This document shows, piece by piece, positions 8,093-16,868 of a DNA stretch of 64,000 nucleotides. The DNA lies in assembly GCF_000375525.1 (NCBI RefSeq), contig NZ_AQXC01000009.1:4314-68313 (forward strand), written 5' to 3'. Numbering within the stretch: the first letter of the stretch is position 1; each line of letters begins with the position of its first letter. The notes beneath the pieces are model-generated. The model was not told the origin of the DNA and made no database searches. It worked only from the letters and a program-made list of their open reading frames with translations. This DNA is from Corynebacterium propinquum DSM 44285. Its GTDB lineage: Bacteria; Actinomycetota; Actinomycetes; Mycobacteriales; Mycobacteriaceae. Both the position numbers and the translations under genes were made by a program.

Positions 8093-8381
8093 CTGCCAAT
8101 ACAAAGCACCGAAAGGACGGCGAAAAGAGGTTTTCCCGGGTTAAGGAAGACGGTTAAGGGGACGAAGTGAGAGTCAACGGACCAACAAAGTTTCCGGCAC
8201 CGCGCGGAACCGCAACCACCGCTGGTGCATACTCCGAAAGCCCGTACGCAACCACGCCCCGAATCCACGCCATCCTGGCGGAAATCCTGCAAGATTTCGC
8301 CCGCATCCCCTTTTGTGGCATAACCCTTCCGGTGCTGGGCCTGGGCCCGGATCCTTGGGGCTTTGCCAGATTGGCGCGTGT

Positions 8382-8399
8382 ATAGACAAACTTGTCTAT
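8382..8399. promoter_or_regulatory. 18-bp perfect palindrome, TetR-type operator candidate
   Basis: ATAGACAA and TTGTCTAT form a perfect 8-2-8 inverted repeat about 185 bases before the ABC transporter operon. Size and symmetry are typical of TetR-family operators, but no TetR gene is visible nearby. Confidence 0.5.
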
Positions 8400-8515
8400 T
8401 GATCCCCGTAGCTGACGCGGCGTTACTGCATGGACCGAAGGGTACGTTACCGGCACTTGCGTTTAATACCGGTTGTGCAGCCATGAATTTAGAAATTGAC
8501 TCTGCCTTGTGTTCC

Positions 8516-8531
8516 GGCTTAAGTTTAAGCC
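8516..8531. promoter_or_regulatory. 16-bp perfect palindrome just before the ABC operon
   Basis: GGCTTAA and TTAAGCC flank a GT spacer. It lies 37 bases before the substrate-binding protein start, where a repressor would block transcription. The regulator is unknown. Confidence 0.45.
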
Positions 8532-8567
8532 CTTGCTGAACTGATTGGTCTACTTAAGGAAGAACGC

Positions 8568-9758
8568 ATGGTCTACAACCGCATTCTCTCCCGGCGACAG
8601 TTGCTGCGCACAGCAGCAGCCATGGGCGGGGTTGCCCTGGGAGGCGGCATGCTTTCTGCCTGTTCTACACAGTCACAAACACGACAGCCACAAACAAGTG
8701 CTTCCGGGCCCGCATCTTCTGCTAGTTCTGCTTCCCGGGAAGAACTGGTCATCGGTTTTGTGCCCATTGCGTGTGCCTCACCACTGGTTGCCGCGGATGC
8801 GCTCGGCGCATTTGAAAAGCAGGGACTCCACGTAAAATTACGGAAATACGCCGGGTGGGCTGATCTCTGGACGGCATATGCAACCGGAACCCTCGACGTT
8901 GCGCACATGCTCTCACCAATGCCACTGGCAATTGATGCTGGTGCGACGAACGCATCCCGGCCCACAGAATTGGCTTTTACCCAAAACACCAACGGACAAG
9001 CGCTAACCTTGTCTACCTCTCACTTGGGCGCGGTCTCGCAACCGACAGATCTTGCGGGGATGGTGCTAGGAATTCCCTTTGAGTATTCGGTGCATGCATT
9101 ACTTTTGCGCGATTATTTGGTCGCCGGTGGTCTCGACCCAGTTTCAGATGTGGAATTGCGGCTCTTGCGGCCACCGGACATGGTGGCGCAATTGGCGGTC
9201 GGCGCCGTCGACGGTTTTATTGGCCCCGAACCGTTTAACCAAAGAGCATTGACCACGGGATCAGGCCGCGCGTTCATTCCCACCCGGCAGATGTGGGAGA
9301 ACCACCCCTGCTGCTCGGTTGCTATAGCCAAAGAAATTGACCGCGGGGTGCGTGATCGTGTGGTCGCGGCGCTGCGCGAAGGCGCCCAATTTGTCGACAG
9401 CCCGCATCACGTACACGAATCAGCGTCGATGTTGGCAGAAGAAAAATACCTGAACCAGAAAGAAGAATTGATCTCGCCTGCTTTAGCCGGATCCTATACC
9501 ACCTGGGATGGCACCGATGTGGTGGATCCGGACATGATCAATTTCGGCGGACAGACTTCAGCTACCGCGATTACCTGGATGGCTGCGCAAATCGCGCGTT
9601 GGGACCTCGGCGGCACGGCCTTGACGATGGACGACGACGTGCTCTTAGCAGCTACGGAATCAGTCTTGCCGCCTGAGGCAGACCGCGGCACGGCCCCGGT
9701 TGACATCAACGGCCGGATATTTGATCCGCTAAAGCCCACGGCTGGATACCAGCGTTAA
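8568..9758 (+). CDS. Substrate-binding lipoprotein of an Nrt/Cmp/Tau-type ABC transporter
   Basis: The N-terminus has a twin-arginine pair (SRRQLLR, residues 8-14) and a lipobox ending at Cys32 (LSAC), so it is probably a Tat-exported, membrane-anchored lipoprotein. The mature part follows the NrtA/CmpA pattern: AFTQNTNGQALTLS, GIPFEYSVHALLLRDYL, and the ENHPCCSVAI block. Family members bind nitrate, cyanate, bicarbonate or sulfonates. Permease and ATPase follow at once, so the three form one uptake operon. No nitrate- or cyanate-processing gene is nearby, so the anion is open. An AAGGAAG-like ribosome site precedes the ATG. Confidence 0.82.
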   Translation: MVYNRILSRRQLLRTAAAMGGVALGGGMLSACSTQSQTRQPQTSASGPASSASSASREELVIGFVPIACASPLVAADALGAFEKQGLHVKLRKYAGWADLWTAYATGTLDVAHMLSPMPLAIDAGATNASRPTELAFTQNTNGQALTLSTSHLGAVSQPTDLAGMVLGIPFEYSVHALLLRDYLVAGGLDPVSDVELRLLRPPDMVAQLAVGAVDGFIGPEPFNQRALTTGSGRAFIPTRQMWENHPCCSVAIAKEIDRGVRDRVVAALREGAQFVDSPHHVHESASMLAEEKYLNQKEELISPALAGSYTTWDGTDVVDPDMINFGGQTSATAITWMAAQIARWDLGGTALTMDDDVLLAATESVLPPEADRGTAPVDINGRIFDPLKPTAGYQR

Positions 9759-9767
9759 GGACCCACT

Positions 9768-10646
9768 ATGTCTAAAACTCACACGCCTACTACTCGAACT
9801 TCCGCTGGCCGAACGTCTACCAGCCAAGCGTCCGCTAGCCGAACTTCCACCGGCCGAACGCTGCCAAGGAAAAAGCCCGGCCCGTGGAAACCCGTTGCCC
9901 TCGGCGTCGGCCTGTTTCTCGCTTTCCTTCTCGTATGGCAATTAATAGCGGCGGCGGGTTGGCTGTCGGATATCGCGCCGACTCCCGCTCGCACCCTCAG
10001 CCGCGGTGCTGAAATCTTGGCTGATCCTTTTTACCGGGATGGTCCAGCCTCCGTTGGCATTTTCTGGCACATGGTGGCATCCCTGCGCCGTGTGCTGTTC
10101 GGTTTTATCATCGCGATGCTCATCGCCATTCCGCTGGGCTTTTGGTTAGGATCGTCCACCACCTTCCGCCGGGCGACAGACCCCTTTGTGCAAATTCTGC
10201 GGCCGGTGTCCCCGCTGGCGTGGCTGCCGTTGGGGCTTGCCCTACTGCGCGATGCGGAAAATACCGCGGTCTTCGTCATTATTCTCTCCGCTTTGTGGCC
10301 CACCCTGCTTAACACAATCGAGGCTGTGCGCGGCGTGCACCCGTCGTACAAAAACCTCGGCGCCACATTGGGCACCAGCCGTGTGGACCGGCTGCTCTAC
10401 ATCATCGGGCCTGCCGCGCTGCCCGGCATCATCACGGGCATGCGCCAATCGCTGTCCACCGCGTGGCTGGTGATTGTGGCAGCGGAGATGCTCGTCGGCG
10501 GGCAAGGCGTCGGTTTCTTCGTGTGGAATATGTGGAACCGCTTGGATATTGATGCCATCGTCGTGGTCATTGTTCTCATCGGTGCCATCGGCTTGGCCCT
10601 AGATTATCTGGTTGCTTCATTGCAGAAAGTAGTGCGTTATGACTAA
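9768..10646 (+). CDS. ABC transporter permease, Nrt/Ssu/Tau type
   Basis: About six transmembrane helices follow a threonine/serine/arginine-rich N-terminal tail of some 40 residues. The cytoplasmic coupling loop (EAVRGVHPSYKNLGATLG) matches the binding-protein-dependent permease EAA motif that contacts the ATPase. The N-terminal tail is encoded by about four imperfect 15-base repeats (9795-9854), unusual for this family. It starts nine bases after the binding protein and its end overlaps the ATPase gene by eight bases. Substrate is set by the partner lipoprotein. Confidence 0.85.
   Translation: MSKTHTPTTRTSAGRTSTSQASASRTSTGRTLPRKKPGPWKPVALGVGLFLAFLLVWQLIAAAGWLSDIAPTPARTLSRGAEILADPFYRDGPASVGIFWHMVASLRRVLFGFIIAMLIAIPLGFWLGSSTTFRRATDPFVQILRPVSPLAWLPLGLALLRDAENTAVFVIILSALWPTLLNTIEAVRGVHPSYKNLGATLGTSRVDRLLYIIGPAALPGIITGMRQSLSTAWLVIVAAEMLVGGQGVGFFVWNMWNRLDIDAIVVVIVLIGAIGLALDYLVASLQKVVRYD
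9795..9854 (+). repeat. Four imperfect 15-base tandem units in the permease 5' end
   Basis: Units starting at 9795, 9810, 9825 and 9840 all follow the pattern CGAACTTCCGCTGGC with a few changes each. They keep the reading frame and encode a repetitive Arg-Thr-Ser tail. Confidence 0.6.
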
Positions 10647-11469
10647 TACCCCAACCAACACGATGACAAATACTTCGACCAATACCGTGCCCCACACCGT
10701 TGAGGCAGAAACCGCGCATATCGAATTTGCGAATATTACAAAAAGCTACGGGTCGACGACGATCATCGGCGAGACTTCCGTATCCATTAAGGAAGGCGAG
10801 TTTGTCTCCTTGCTTGGGCCTTCCGGCTCAGGCAAATCCACCATGCTGAACATGATTGCTGGCTTGGCGACGCCGTCGACAGGCGAGGTCCGTGCCCGCG
10901 ACGAGGTAGTCACCGGCCCTGGCTCAGACCGAGGCGTGGTTTTTCAAAATCACGCCCTATTGCCATGGATGACAGCGCGCGGAAATATCGAATTCGGGCT
11001 GCGCTCTGCACGGCCGGATTTGTCGAAAGCACAGCGTAAGACAATCACACAGGATTTCTTGGATGAAGTCAGTTTGGGACATGCGGCTGACCGTCGTCCC
11101 GCGCGGCTTTCCGGTGGCATGCAGCAGCGGGTGGGTTTGGCGCGTGCGTTTGCCATTGGTTCGGATATTTTGCTGCTGGATGAACCTTTTGGTGCGTTGG
11201 ATGCGCTGACCCGGAGGCAATTACAGACCTTGTTGCTCAGCGTTTGGGAAGAAAACCGACGCACGGTGGTAATGGTGACCCACGATGTTGACGAAGCGAT
11301 CTTGCTGTCCGACCGCATCTTGGTTATGTCGCCGGGGCCAGAGGCAACCATCGTGGAAGATTTACGGGTCGGCCTTGCCCGCCCGCGTACCGGTGATGCG
11401 GACCCAGCCGTCGGCAAGCGTAAAAATGAGCTGCGCCAGCACCTGTTGTCATTGCTGGAACAGGATTAG
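10639..11469 (+). CDS. ABC transporter ATPase, Nrt/Ssu/Tau type
   Basis: All ATPase motifs are present: Walker A GPSGSGKST (residues 60-68), Q-loop VVFQNHALLPW, signature LSGGMQQR, Walker B ILLLDEPFGALDALT and the switch histidine in VTHDVDEA. The first 20 residues are a threonine/asparagine repeat (MTNTPTNTMTNTSTNT) outside the domain; translation could instead begin at a later ATG (10663). It drives uptake with the two upstream genes. Overlap with the permease suggests translational coupling. Confidence 0.87.
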   Translation: MTNTPTNTMTNTSTNTVPHTVEAETAHIEFANITKSYGSTTIIGETSVSIKEGEFVSLLGPSGSGKSTMLNMIAGLATPSTGEVRARDEVVTGPGSDRGVVFQNHALLPWMTARGNIEFGLRSARPDLSKAQRKTITQDFLDEVSLGHAADRRPARLSGGMQQRVGLARAFAIGSDILLLDEPFGALDALTRRQLQTLLLSVWEENRRTVVMVTHDVDEAILLSDRILVMSPGPEATIVEDLRVGLARPRTGDADPAVGKRKNELRQHLLSLLEQD

Positions 11470-11480
11470 AAGGTGTGGCG

Positions 11481-11795
11481 TCACAGGGTATCTAGAGTGT
11501 GCTTTGCCTCTGTCAATGAGACCTCAGGGTGAGCTTGGCGGAGTTTTCTTGCAGCTTTTGCTAGTCCGCTAGTGTTCAATGTTTCTCGAAGAGCTTGCTT
11601 TTCATTTTCGGAGAGGGGAATCGGCCGATGCTCGTTCTGAGGTTTACTGAAACTGGTATAGGCGCTTATGAGGGTCAGAATAAGGCAAAGAAATCCTACG
11701 CTTGCACGCCAAGACAAAGGTCCGTCTGACATAGCGATTAATAGGAGGCCCACAATAAAAAAGAATGCGGATCCACTGAAGAATTTGAAGTTCAT
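11481..11795 (-). CDS. Small membrane protein of unknown function
   Basis: A protein of 104 residues with two hydrophobic segments (SAFFFIVGLLLIAM and VGFLCLILTLISAY) and a charged C-terminal tail. The tail (LAKAARKLRQAHPEVSLTEA) resembles the short L7/L12-C-terminal-like helix pair of many small actinobacterial proteins, but this is only an impression. GAAGGAAAC lies before the ATG. It converges on the ABC operon with 11 bases between them. Confidence 0.6.
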   Translation of the reverse strand: MNFKFFSGSAFFFIVGLLLIAMSDGPLSWRASVGFLCLILTLISAYTSFSKPQNEHRPIPLSENEKQALRETLNTSGLAKAARKLRQAHPEVSLTEAKHTLDTL

Positions 11796-12189
11796 TTTGT
11801 TTCCTTCACTGGGTATTGACGGTTTCCTAGCAGTTATCTTGGACCGCAGCGATTCCCAAAAGCTCAGCGGCAGTAGCGCCGGCAGCGCTCCATGTCAGCG
11901 AAATTCTAGCTGAAATAACTGTTGCCACAATTCTTTTTACCGTGGCTGACCTTACCGATGCCTATCTTTAGAAGGAGAGCGGCATGATTGAGGGAAGGCT
12001 ATCGGTAGATGTGCCTATAAATCTACCCGGTGGGGATTATCAACATAATTCCGTGTGACTAAAGTTACAAACTGGTGACTGTGATCTCAGACGAGACTAT
12101 CTGCAGGTTTCTTAGGAATCACAGATCTCACACAAACTCGCTACCATGGCAAGCAGCATAGATGTAATGGAAGGTAGGCGAGTACCCCA
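11796..12189. other. Intergenic region before aspT
   Basis: The 394 bases separate the small membrane gene from aspT, which diverge. A 24-codon reading frame with a good ribosome site lies at 11984-12058. I see no tRNA or clear structured RNA. ATG 12190 of aspT is preceded by GGAAGG. Confidence 0.5.
11984..12058 (+). CDS. Possible 24-residue small protein upstream of aspT
   Basis: The frame starts at an ATG seven bases after GAAGGAGA, a stronger ribosome-binding site than many real genes here, and ends at TGA 12056-12058. The product begins MIEGRLSVDVPINLPGG. It has no run of regulatory amino acids, so it is not an obvious attenuator peptide. It could be a genuine small protein, a remnant of a longer gene, or chance. 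Confidence 0.35.
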   Translation: MIEGRLSVDVPINLPGGDYQHNSV

Positions 12190-13458
12190 ATGTCACTCCT
12201 CGACTTAGATACTGAGCAATTCAACGAACTAGCCCAGCAGGTGCGCAAAGATTACCAGGATCTGCAGGCGAAGAACCTGAACCTGAACCTGACGCGCGGT
12301 AAACCGTCGAACGAACAGCTCGATTTCTCCCACGATCTGCTTAGCCTGCCTGGCGACGACCCGATTGATGCCGACGGCGTCGATGTGCGCAACTACGGCG
12401 GATTGCTGGGAATCAAGCAGCTGCGCGAGATCTGGGCGAATGCCCTGGGCCGCTCGGTGGACAACACCATCGCGGCTGATTCTTCTTCTCTGAACATTAC
12501 TTTTGACCTGCTGTTGTGGTCGTATACCTTCGGCAACAATGATTCCGTACGCCCGTGGAGCCAAGAAGAAAAGATCCGCTGGATCTGTCCGGTGCCGGGT
12601 TACGATCGCCACTTCACCATCACTGAAAAACTCGGCATCGAGATGGTGTCAGTTCCTATGCTTGACGACGGCCCGGATATGGACGCCGTCGCAAAGCTGG
12701 CCCAAGACCCGCAGGTGAAGGGCATGTGGGCCGTGCCGGTGTTCTCCAACCCAACCGGAGTGATCTTCTCCAAGGAAGTCTGCGAAAAGCTGGCTGCCAT
12801 GGACACTGCCGCGCCAGATTTCCGCATTGTGTGGGATAACGCGTATGCGCTGCACACGCTGACCAACGAATTCCCAGAAAATTACAACGTGCACGAGATG
12901 GCCGCGGACGCGGGCAACCCGAACCGCTTCTGGGAAATGTCGTCGTCGTCCAAGGTCACGCACGCTGGCTCGGGCGTAGGCTTTTTCACCTCCTCGGAAG
13001 AAAACATCGCGTGGTATTCTTCCATCGCTAGCGCCCGCGGCATCGGCCCGAACAAGGTCAACCAACTGGCGCACGCGCGTTTCTTCGGAGACGAAGAAGG
13101 CCTGAAAGCGCTGATGCGCAAGCACTCCGGATCATTGGCACCGAAGTTCGACGCTGTCCTGGATCTGTTGGAAAAGAAACTGGGCGGATATGACGTCGCT
13201 AGTTGGTCGCATCCAGAAGGCGGCTATTTCATTGACCTCAACGTCATCGATGGCACCGCGACACGCGTGTGGGAGCTGGCGAAAGAAGCCGGAATTGAAT
13301 TAACCAAGGCCGGTGCTTCCTTCCCGTACAGCAAAGACCCGCACAACCGGAATATCCGCCTAGCACCATCGATGCCTACCGCCGATGAGGTCGCTATCGC
13401 CATGGATGGTGTGGCCACCTGCGTGCTGCTGGCTGCGATTGAGAAGAAGGAGGCTTAA
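12190..13458 (+). CDS. aspT: Aspartate aminotransferase, AspT type
   Basis: A PLP-dependent aminotransferase of 422 residues with an NPTG-containing block (PVFSNPTGVIFS, about residues 183-194), the cofactor-binding Asp/Tyr region (VWDNAYAL) and the Schiff-base lysine at Lys255 (SSSSKVTHAGSG). The AspT subgroup, first defined in C. glutamicum, converts oxaloacetate and glutamate to aspartate and 2-oxoglutarate, feeding the lysine and threonine pathways that also use lysC and asd in this window. Its position just before dnaX is conserved in the genus. AGGAGG within its last codons serves the next gene. Confidence 0.9.
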   Translation: MSLLDLDTEQFNELAQQVRKDYQDLQAKNLNLNLTRGKPSNEQLDFSHDLLSLPGDDPIDADGVDVRNYGGLLGIKQLREIWANALGRSVDNTIAADSSSLNITFDLLLWSYTFGNNDSVRPWSQEEKIRWICPVPGYDRHFTITEKLGIEMVSVPMLDDGPDMDAVAKLAQDPQVKGMWAVPVFSNPTGVIFSKEVCEKLAAMDTAAPDFRIVWDNAYALHTLTNEFPENYNVHEMAADAGNPNRFWEMSSSSKVTHAGSGVGFFTSSEENIAWYSSIASARGIGPNKVNQLAHARFFGDEEGLKALMRKHSGSLAPKFDAVLDLLEKKLGGYDVASWSHPEGGYFIDLNVIDGTATRVWELAKEAGIELTKAGASFPYSKDPHNRNIRLAPSMPTADEVAIAMDGVATCVLLAAIEKKEA

Positions 13459-13462
13459 GCCC

Positions 13463-14017
13463 CTGCAATTCGAAGAAACCGGATATTGGCTCAGCCAACT
13501 CATCCCGGCCAAGCTGGAATTTCGCAAGCTCGATGAGTGGCGCATTGCCAGCGCACAGATCGACGAGCAACAAGCGCTGGCGGCAACCGCCAACTTCGGC
13601 GAGGTTGATACCGGGCTGACTAGTGATGACTCCGGCCAATCCGTGCGCTGCGAGCTGCTCGCCGTGGCGCAAGCCGAACAGCCCGCCATCGCGACTGCCG
13701 TTCTGGCCGCTGCAGAATTGCTGCGTTCGGCAGGCGGCGTGCTGCCAGCGCAACCGGGTGTGCTGCTGCCGGATATCGGCCAGAAATTCGCTGAGCTGGA
13801 ACAAGATCATCTCACCGTGCGCCACGGTCTGCTGGCCGTGCCGTATTTGTGGTCTGGAAAGACGCCACGTCTGGAAGAAGACGACCGGCTTACGCTGATT
13901 TGCCAGTTGATCATGCTCACCGATGCAGAGTACGAATTTGCCGTGCAGCAAGGCGTCGGCAAGCTGCAGGACAAATTGTCTACCGAAGGCATTGATCCAG
14001 GCGACTGGGGACGGTAG
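13463..14017 (+). CDS. Suppressor-of-fused (SUFU) domain-like protein, probable CTG start
   Basis: The frame encodes about 184 residues with the bacterial SUFU-domain pattern (GLLAVPYLWSG, LICQLIMLTDAEYEFAVQQG). The domain's cellular role in bacteria is unknown. No ATG, GTG or TTG is well placed; AAGGAGG at 13447-13453 lies nine bases before a CTG at 13463, four bases after the aspT stop. Starts further upstream would overlap aspT by up to 74 bases in an unlike sequence. A CTG start, though rare, best fits. It is coupled to aspT and followed 88 bases later by dnaX. Confidence 0.65.
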   Translation: MQFEETGYWLSQLIPAKLEFRKLDEWRIASAQIDEQQALAATANFGEVDTGLTSDDSGQSVRCELLAVAQAEQPAIATAVLAAAELLRSAGGVLPAQPGVLLPDIGQKFAELEQDHLTVRHGLLAVPYLWSGKTPRLEEDDRLTLICQLIMLTDAEYEFAVQQGVGKLQDKLSTEGIDPGDWGR

Positions 14018-14105
14018 TCCGAGCAGTAGTTGGCTCGGTAGTCGGCTTGGTGACTGTTGGGTCGGTGACTGTTTGGTCTGCTGGGGATATCGGTAAAGTA
14101 GTGGC

Positions 14106-16742
14106 GTGGCTCTTTACCGGAAATATCGCCCCGCAAGCTTTGCTGAGGTCATCGGACAATCGCAGGTCACTGAGCCTTTATCAGTGGCGCTCGATGCCCA
14201 CCGCATCAACCATGCCTATTTGTTTTCAGGCCCACGTGGCTGCGGCAAAACCTCCTCGGCGCGCATCCTCGCGCGCTCACTGAACTGCGTCGAAGGGCCA
14301 ACCTCGACGCCATGCGGGAAGTGCGATAGCTGCCGTGCGCTCGCCCCCGGAGGCCCCGGCAACCTGGATGTCACGGAGCTCGACGCGGCCTCGCACAACG
14401 GTGTAGAAGACATGCGCGAACTGCGCGATCGTGGCCACTACGCGCCGGCGGAATCGCGCTACCGCATCTTCATCATCGACGAGGCGCACATGATCTCGCA
14501 ACAGGGTTTTAATGCCCTGCTAAAGATCGTCGAAGAGCCCCCTGAGCACCTAATTTTTATTTTCGCGACCACCGAGCCAGAAAAAGTCATTGGCACGATC
14601 CGCTCGCGTACGCACAACTACCCGTTCCGCCTGCTCACCCCGCCAGATATGAAAGCACTGCTGCAGCACGTGGTGGAAGAAGAAAACGTGCAGGTAGAAG
14701 ACGCCGTATACCCGTTGGTGATGCAAGCCGGTGGTGGTTCGCCGCGTGACACGCTTTCCTTGCTAGACCAGTTATTGGCCGGTGCGAAGGATGGTCAGCT
14801 GACTTACCAACAGGCGGCCCCGCTGCTGGGCGTGACTGACTTGGCGCTCATTGACCGTGTGATCGCCGCGCTTGCCGACGACGAAAAAGGCGAATTATTC
14901 CGCATCGTCAACGACGTCATCAATGCTGGGCACGAGCCACGCCGTTTCGTGGAAGACTTGCTGGACCGCCTGCGGGATCTGCTGATTATCCAAGCTGTGC
15001 CCGAGGCTTTCGATGAGGGGCTGGTGTCTGCCCCGCAGGATCGCGTGGCGGTGTTGAAGGAACAAGCTGGGTGGTTTAGCCCGGAGGCGCTGACGCATTA
15101 TGCGGACGTAGTAAACGAGCGATTGCCGCAGATGCGTGGCGCCACCTCGCCACAGTTATTGCTGGAAATTTTGTGTGCGCATTTGTTGGCGCGGCCGTAC
15201 GTTGCGGCAGCCGGTAACGCAGCTGGTGCTGGGGCTGGGCCAGGCAGCGGTGTTGGCGCGGGGACCGGTGCCGGTCAATCGGGCCAGTCTGGTCGGGCAG
15301 GCCAGTCTGGACAGGGTGCTACAGCCCAGGATGGTCGTCAGCACAACGGGCAGGGGGGTCCGCGTGGTGCGGCGGCCGCGTTGGCTGCTGTGGCGGCGAT
15401 GGGTTCGGCGAAACCGCAGACGAAGTCGATGCCGTCGCACGGCCCGGCGCCTAAGGCACAGCCTGGTGAACATACTGGTGAACAGGTTGCTGAGCAGCAC
15501 AAGGCAGCATCTGCTAGTGAGCACAACCCAGAAACGCCTAGAGCTGAGCAAGAAAATGTGGTTGGTGCTGTTGCCGAAGCAGTAAGTGCTGCCGATTCCA
15601 CGGACTCTGCGTCGGCTAACGATGCTGTCCGTGCGCAACACACCGACGAGTCTGCGCAGCCAGACCATGCTGAACAGCAGCGTGCCGAGCAGCAGCCTAG
15701 TAAGCAGCAGTCTAATGAACAGCCAGGTGATGCACTCGAAATCATCCGCAGCCAGTGGACGAATATTCGCTCAAAGGTAGGGCAGAAAAACCGCGTCGCG
15801 GAAGTTATGCTCACCGAGGCAAAAGTTCTGGGGATCGACGGCGAGACCGTCGTGCTGGGGCATAACACCGGGGCTTTGGCTGAGCGCATTAATTCTGAGC
15901 GCAACAATGCCGTGATCGTCGAAGCGGTAAGCGCCGTCGTCGACCAGAAATTACAGGTCAAGTGCATCGTCGGCACGAAAGTTCCACCTGAACTTACGGC
16001 GCAACCGCGCACGACGCCGCAACCGCAGAAACCTGCGCAGCAGAATGACCAGTCGCGCCAGAATTCGCAGCCACAGCAGAATAACCAGCCGCCGCAGCAG
16101 GATCAATCGCAGGCAGAAACGCGCCCGCGGCAGGAAGCTCAACGCACAAGCAGTGACAGTGTCTGGCCAGAAACCAGCCGCGATGTTAACGCCGGGGCGG
16201 AATCAACGGACACTGCGGTGCGCGAGAGCAATGAGGGTTCTGGGCAATCCCACCGGCAGCAACCGGAGCCACATGAGAAACCATCCGCCAGCGCAAAGAA
16301 CCAGGACTGGCGCGAGGTAGCTAACCAAGCAAAAAACCGGGCTCGTGAGCGCGCAGCACAAACCAGCGGCGATACCTTTGGCGACGGTGTCCCGCTGCCA
16401 CCTGAACCGGCTGCAGAAGAGTCTGCACCGGACGAGCCGCCGCAAGCGCAGCCAGCACAATCGTCGGCAAGCTACATACAGAACGCACAGAACACACAGA
16501 ATACGCAGAACGCACACGGCGCGCCGGGCAGCGCCGAAACCAGTAATGCCGAAAGAAACAACGCCGAAAACGGCAATGCACAAAACAGCAATGCGCAAAC
16601 CGGCGGGGACGACACAGGCGCCAGCACAAGCACCAATACGGACACCAACGCCAACACCAGCACCGGTGAACGCAGCCCGGAAGAAATCCACGCCGCCGCG
16701 CGCAAGCTGCTGGAAACCGAGCTGGGCGCTCGCCCGCTGTAG
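14106..16742 (+). CDS. dnaX: DNA polymerase III subunits gamma/tau
   Basis: The clamp-loader ATPase starts at GTG 14106 with MALYRKYRPASFAEVIGQ. Walker A GPRGCGKTS is at residues 42-50, the zinc module uses Cys61, Cys70, Cys73 and Cys76, and Walker B is FIIDEAHM. The AAA+ core ends near residue 370. The rest is a long, low-complexity linker rich in Gln, Ala, Glu and Asn, interrupted by a folded segment near 545-620 that begins ALEIIRSQW and may carry the tau-specific binding role. At 878 residues it is longer than most homologues because of these linkers. No programmed frameshift site was sought in detail. Confidence 0.93.
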   Translation: MALYRKYRPASFAEVIGQSQVTEPLSVALDAHRINHAYLFSGPRGCGKTSSARILARSLNCVEGPTSTPCGKCDSCRALAPGGPGNLDVTELDAASHNGVEDMRELRDRGHYAPAESRYRIFIIDEAHMISQQGFNALLKIVEEPPEHLIFIFATTEPEKVIGTIRSRTHNYPFRLLTPPDMKALLQHVVEEENVQVEDAVYPLVMQAGGGSPRDTLSLLDQLLAGAKDGQLTYQQAAPLLGVTDLALIDRVIAALADDEKGELFRIVNDVINAGHEPRRFVEDLLDRLRDLLIIQAVPEAFDEGLVSAPQDRVAVLKEQAGWFSPEALTHYADVVNERLPQMRGATSPQLLLEILCAHLLARPYVAAAGNAAGAGAGPGSGVGAGTGAGQSGQSGRAGQSGQGATAQDGRQHNGQGGPRGAAAALAAVAAMGSAKPQTKSMPSHGPAPKAQPGEHTGEQVAEQHKAASASEHNPETPRAEQENVVGAVAEAVSAADSTDSASANDAVRAQHTDESAQPDHAEQQRAEQQPSKQQSNEQPGDALEIIRSQWTNIRSKVGQKNRVAEVMLTEAKVLGIDGETVVLGHNTGALAERINSERNNAVIVEAVSAVVDQKLQVKCIVGTKVPPELTAQPRTTPQPQKPAQQNDQSRQNSQPQQNNQPPQQDQSQAETRPRQEAQRTSSDSVWPETSRDVNAGAESTDTAVRESNEGSGQSHRQQPEPHEKPSASAKNQDWREVANQAKNRARERAAQTSGDTFGDGVPLPPEPAAEESAPDEPPQAQPAQSSASYIQNAQNTQNTQNAHGAPGSAETSNAERNNAENGNAQNSNAQTGGDDTGASTSTNTDTNANTSTGERSPEEIHAAARKLLETELGARPL

Positions 16743-16868
16743 TCTGTCCCAGTCCGTTGTAAACTGGGGCCGACGTGCGCGGCCACCCGCGCAGACGCCT
16801 AGCTATCGGGCTAATCCCCATAGCTATGCGTAAGAATGCACCACTACACCAAACAAGGAGTAGCAATA

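Larger units (their letters stand above)
7711..8567. other. Gene-poor stretch with large palindromes
   Basis: No reading frame here has convincing coding character. Frames of 89 residues (complement 7771-8040) and up to 139 residues (complement 8065-8484) exist, but they show no recognisable family and no good ribosome-binding site. The stretch holds a nested inverted repeat (8024-8092), an 18-bp palindrome (8382-8399) and a 16-bp palindrome (8516-8531). Lying between a probably imported Abi gene and an ABC operon, it may be decayed mobile or accessory DNA. Confidence 0.5.

Noticed and set aside
8065..8484. 139-residue minus-strand frame in the gap before the ABC operon
   Set aside because: No ribosome site, cysteine- and arginine-rich composition, no motif, and it runs over the 18-bp palindrome. 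Treated as non-coding.
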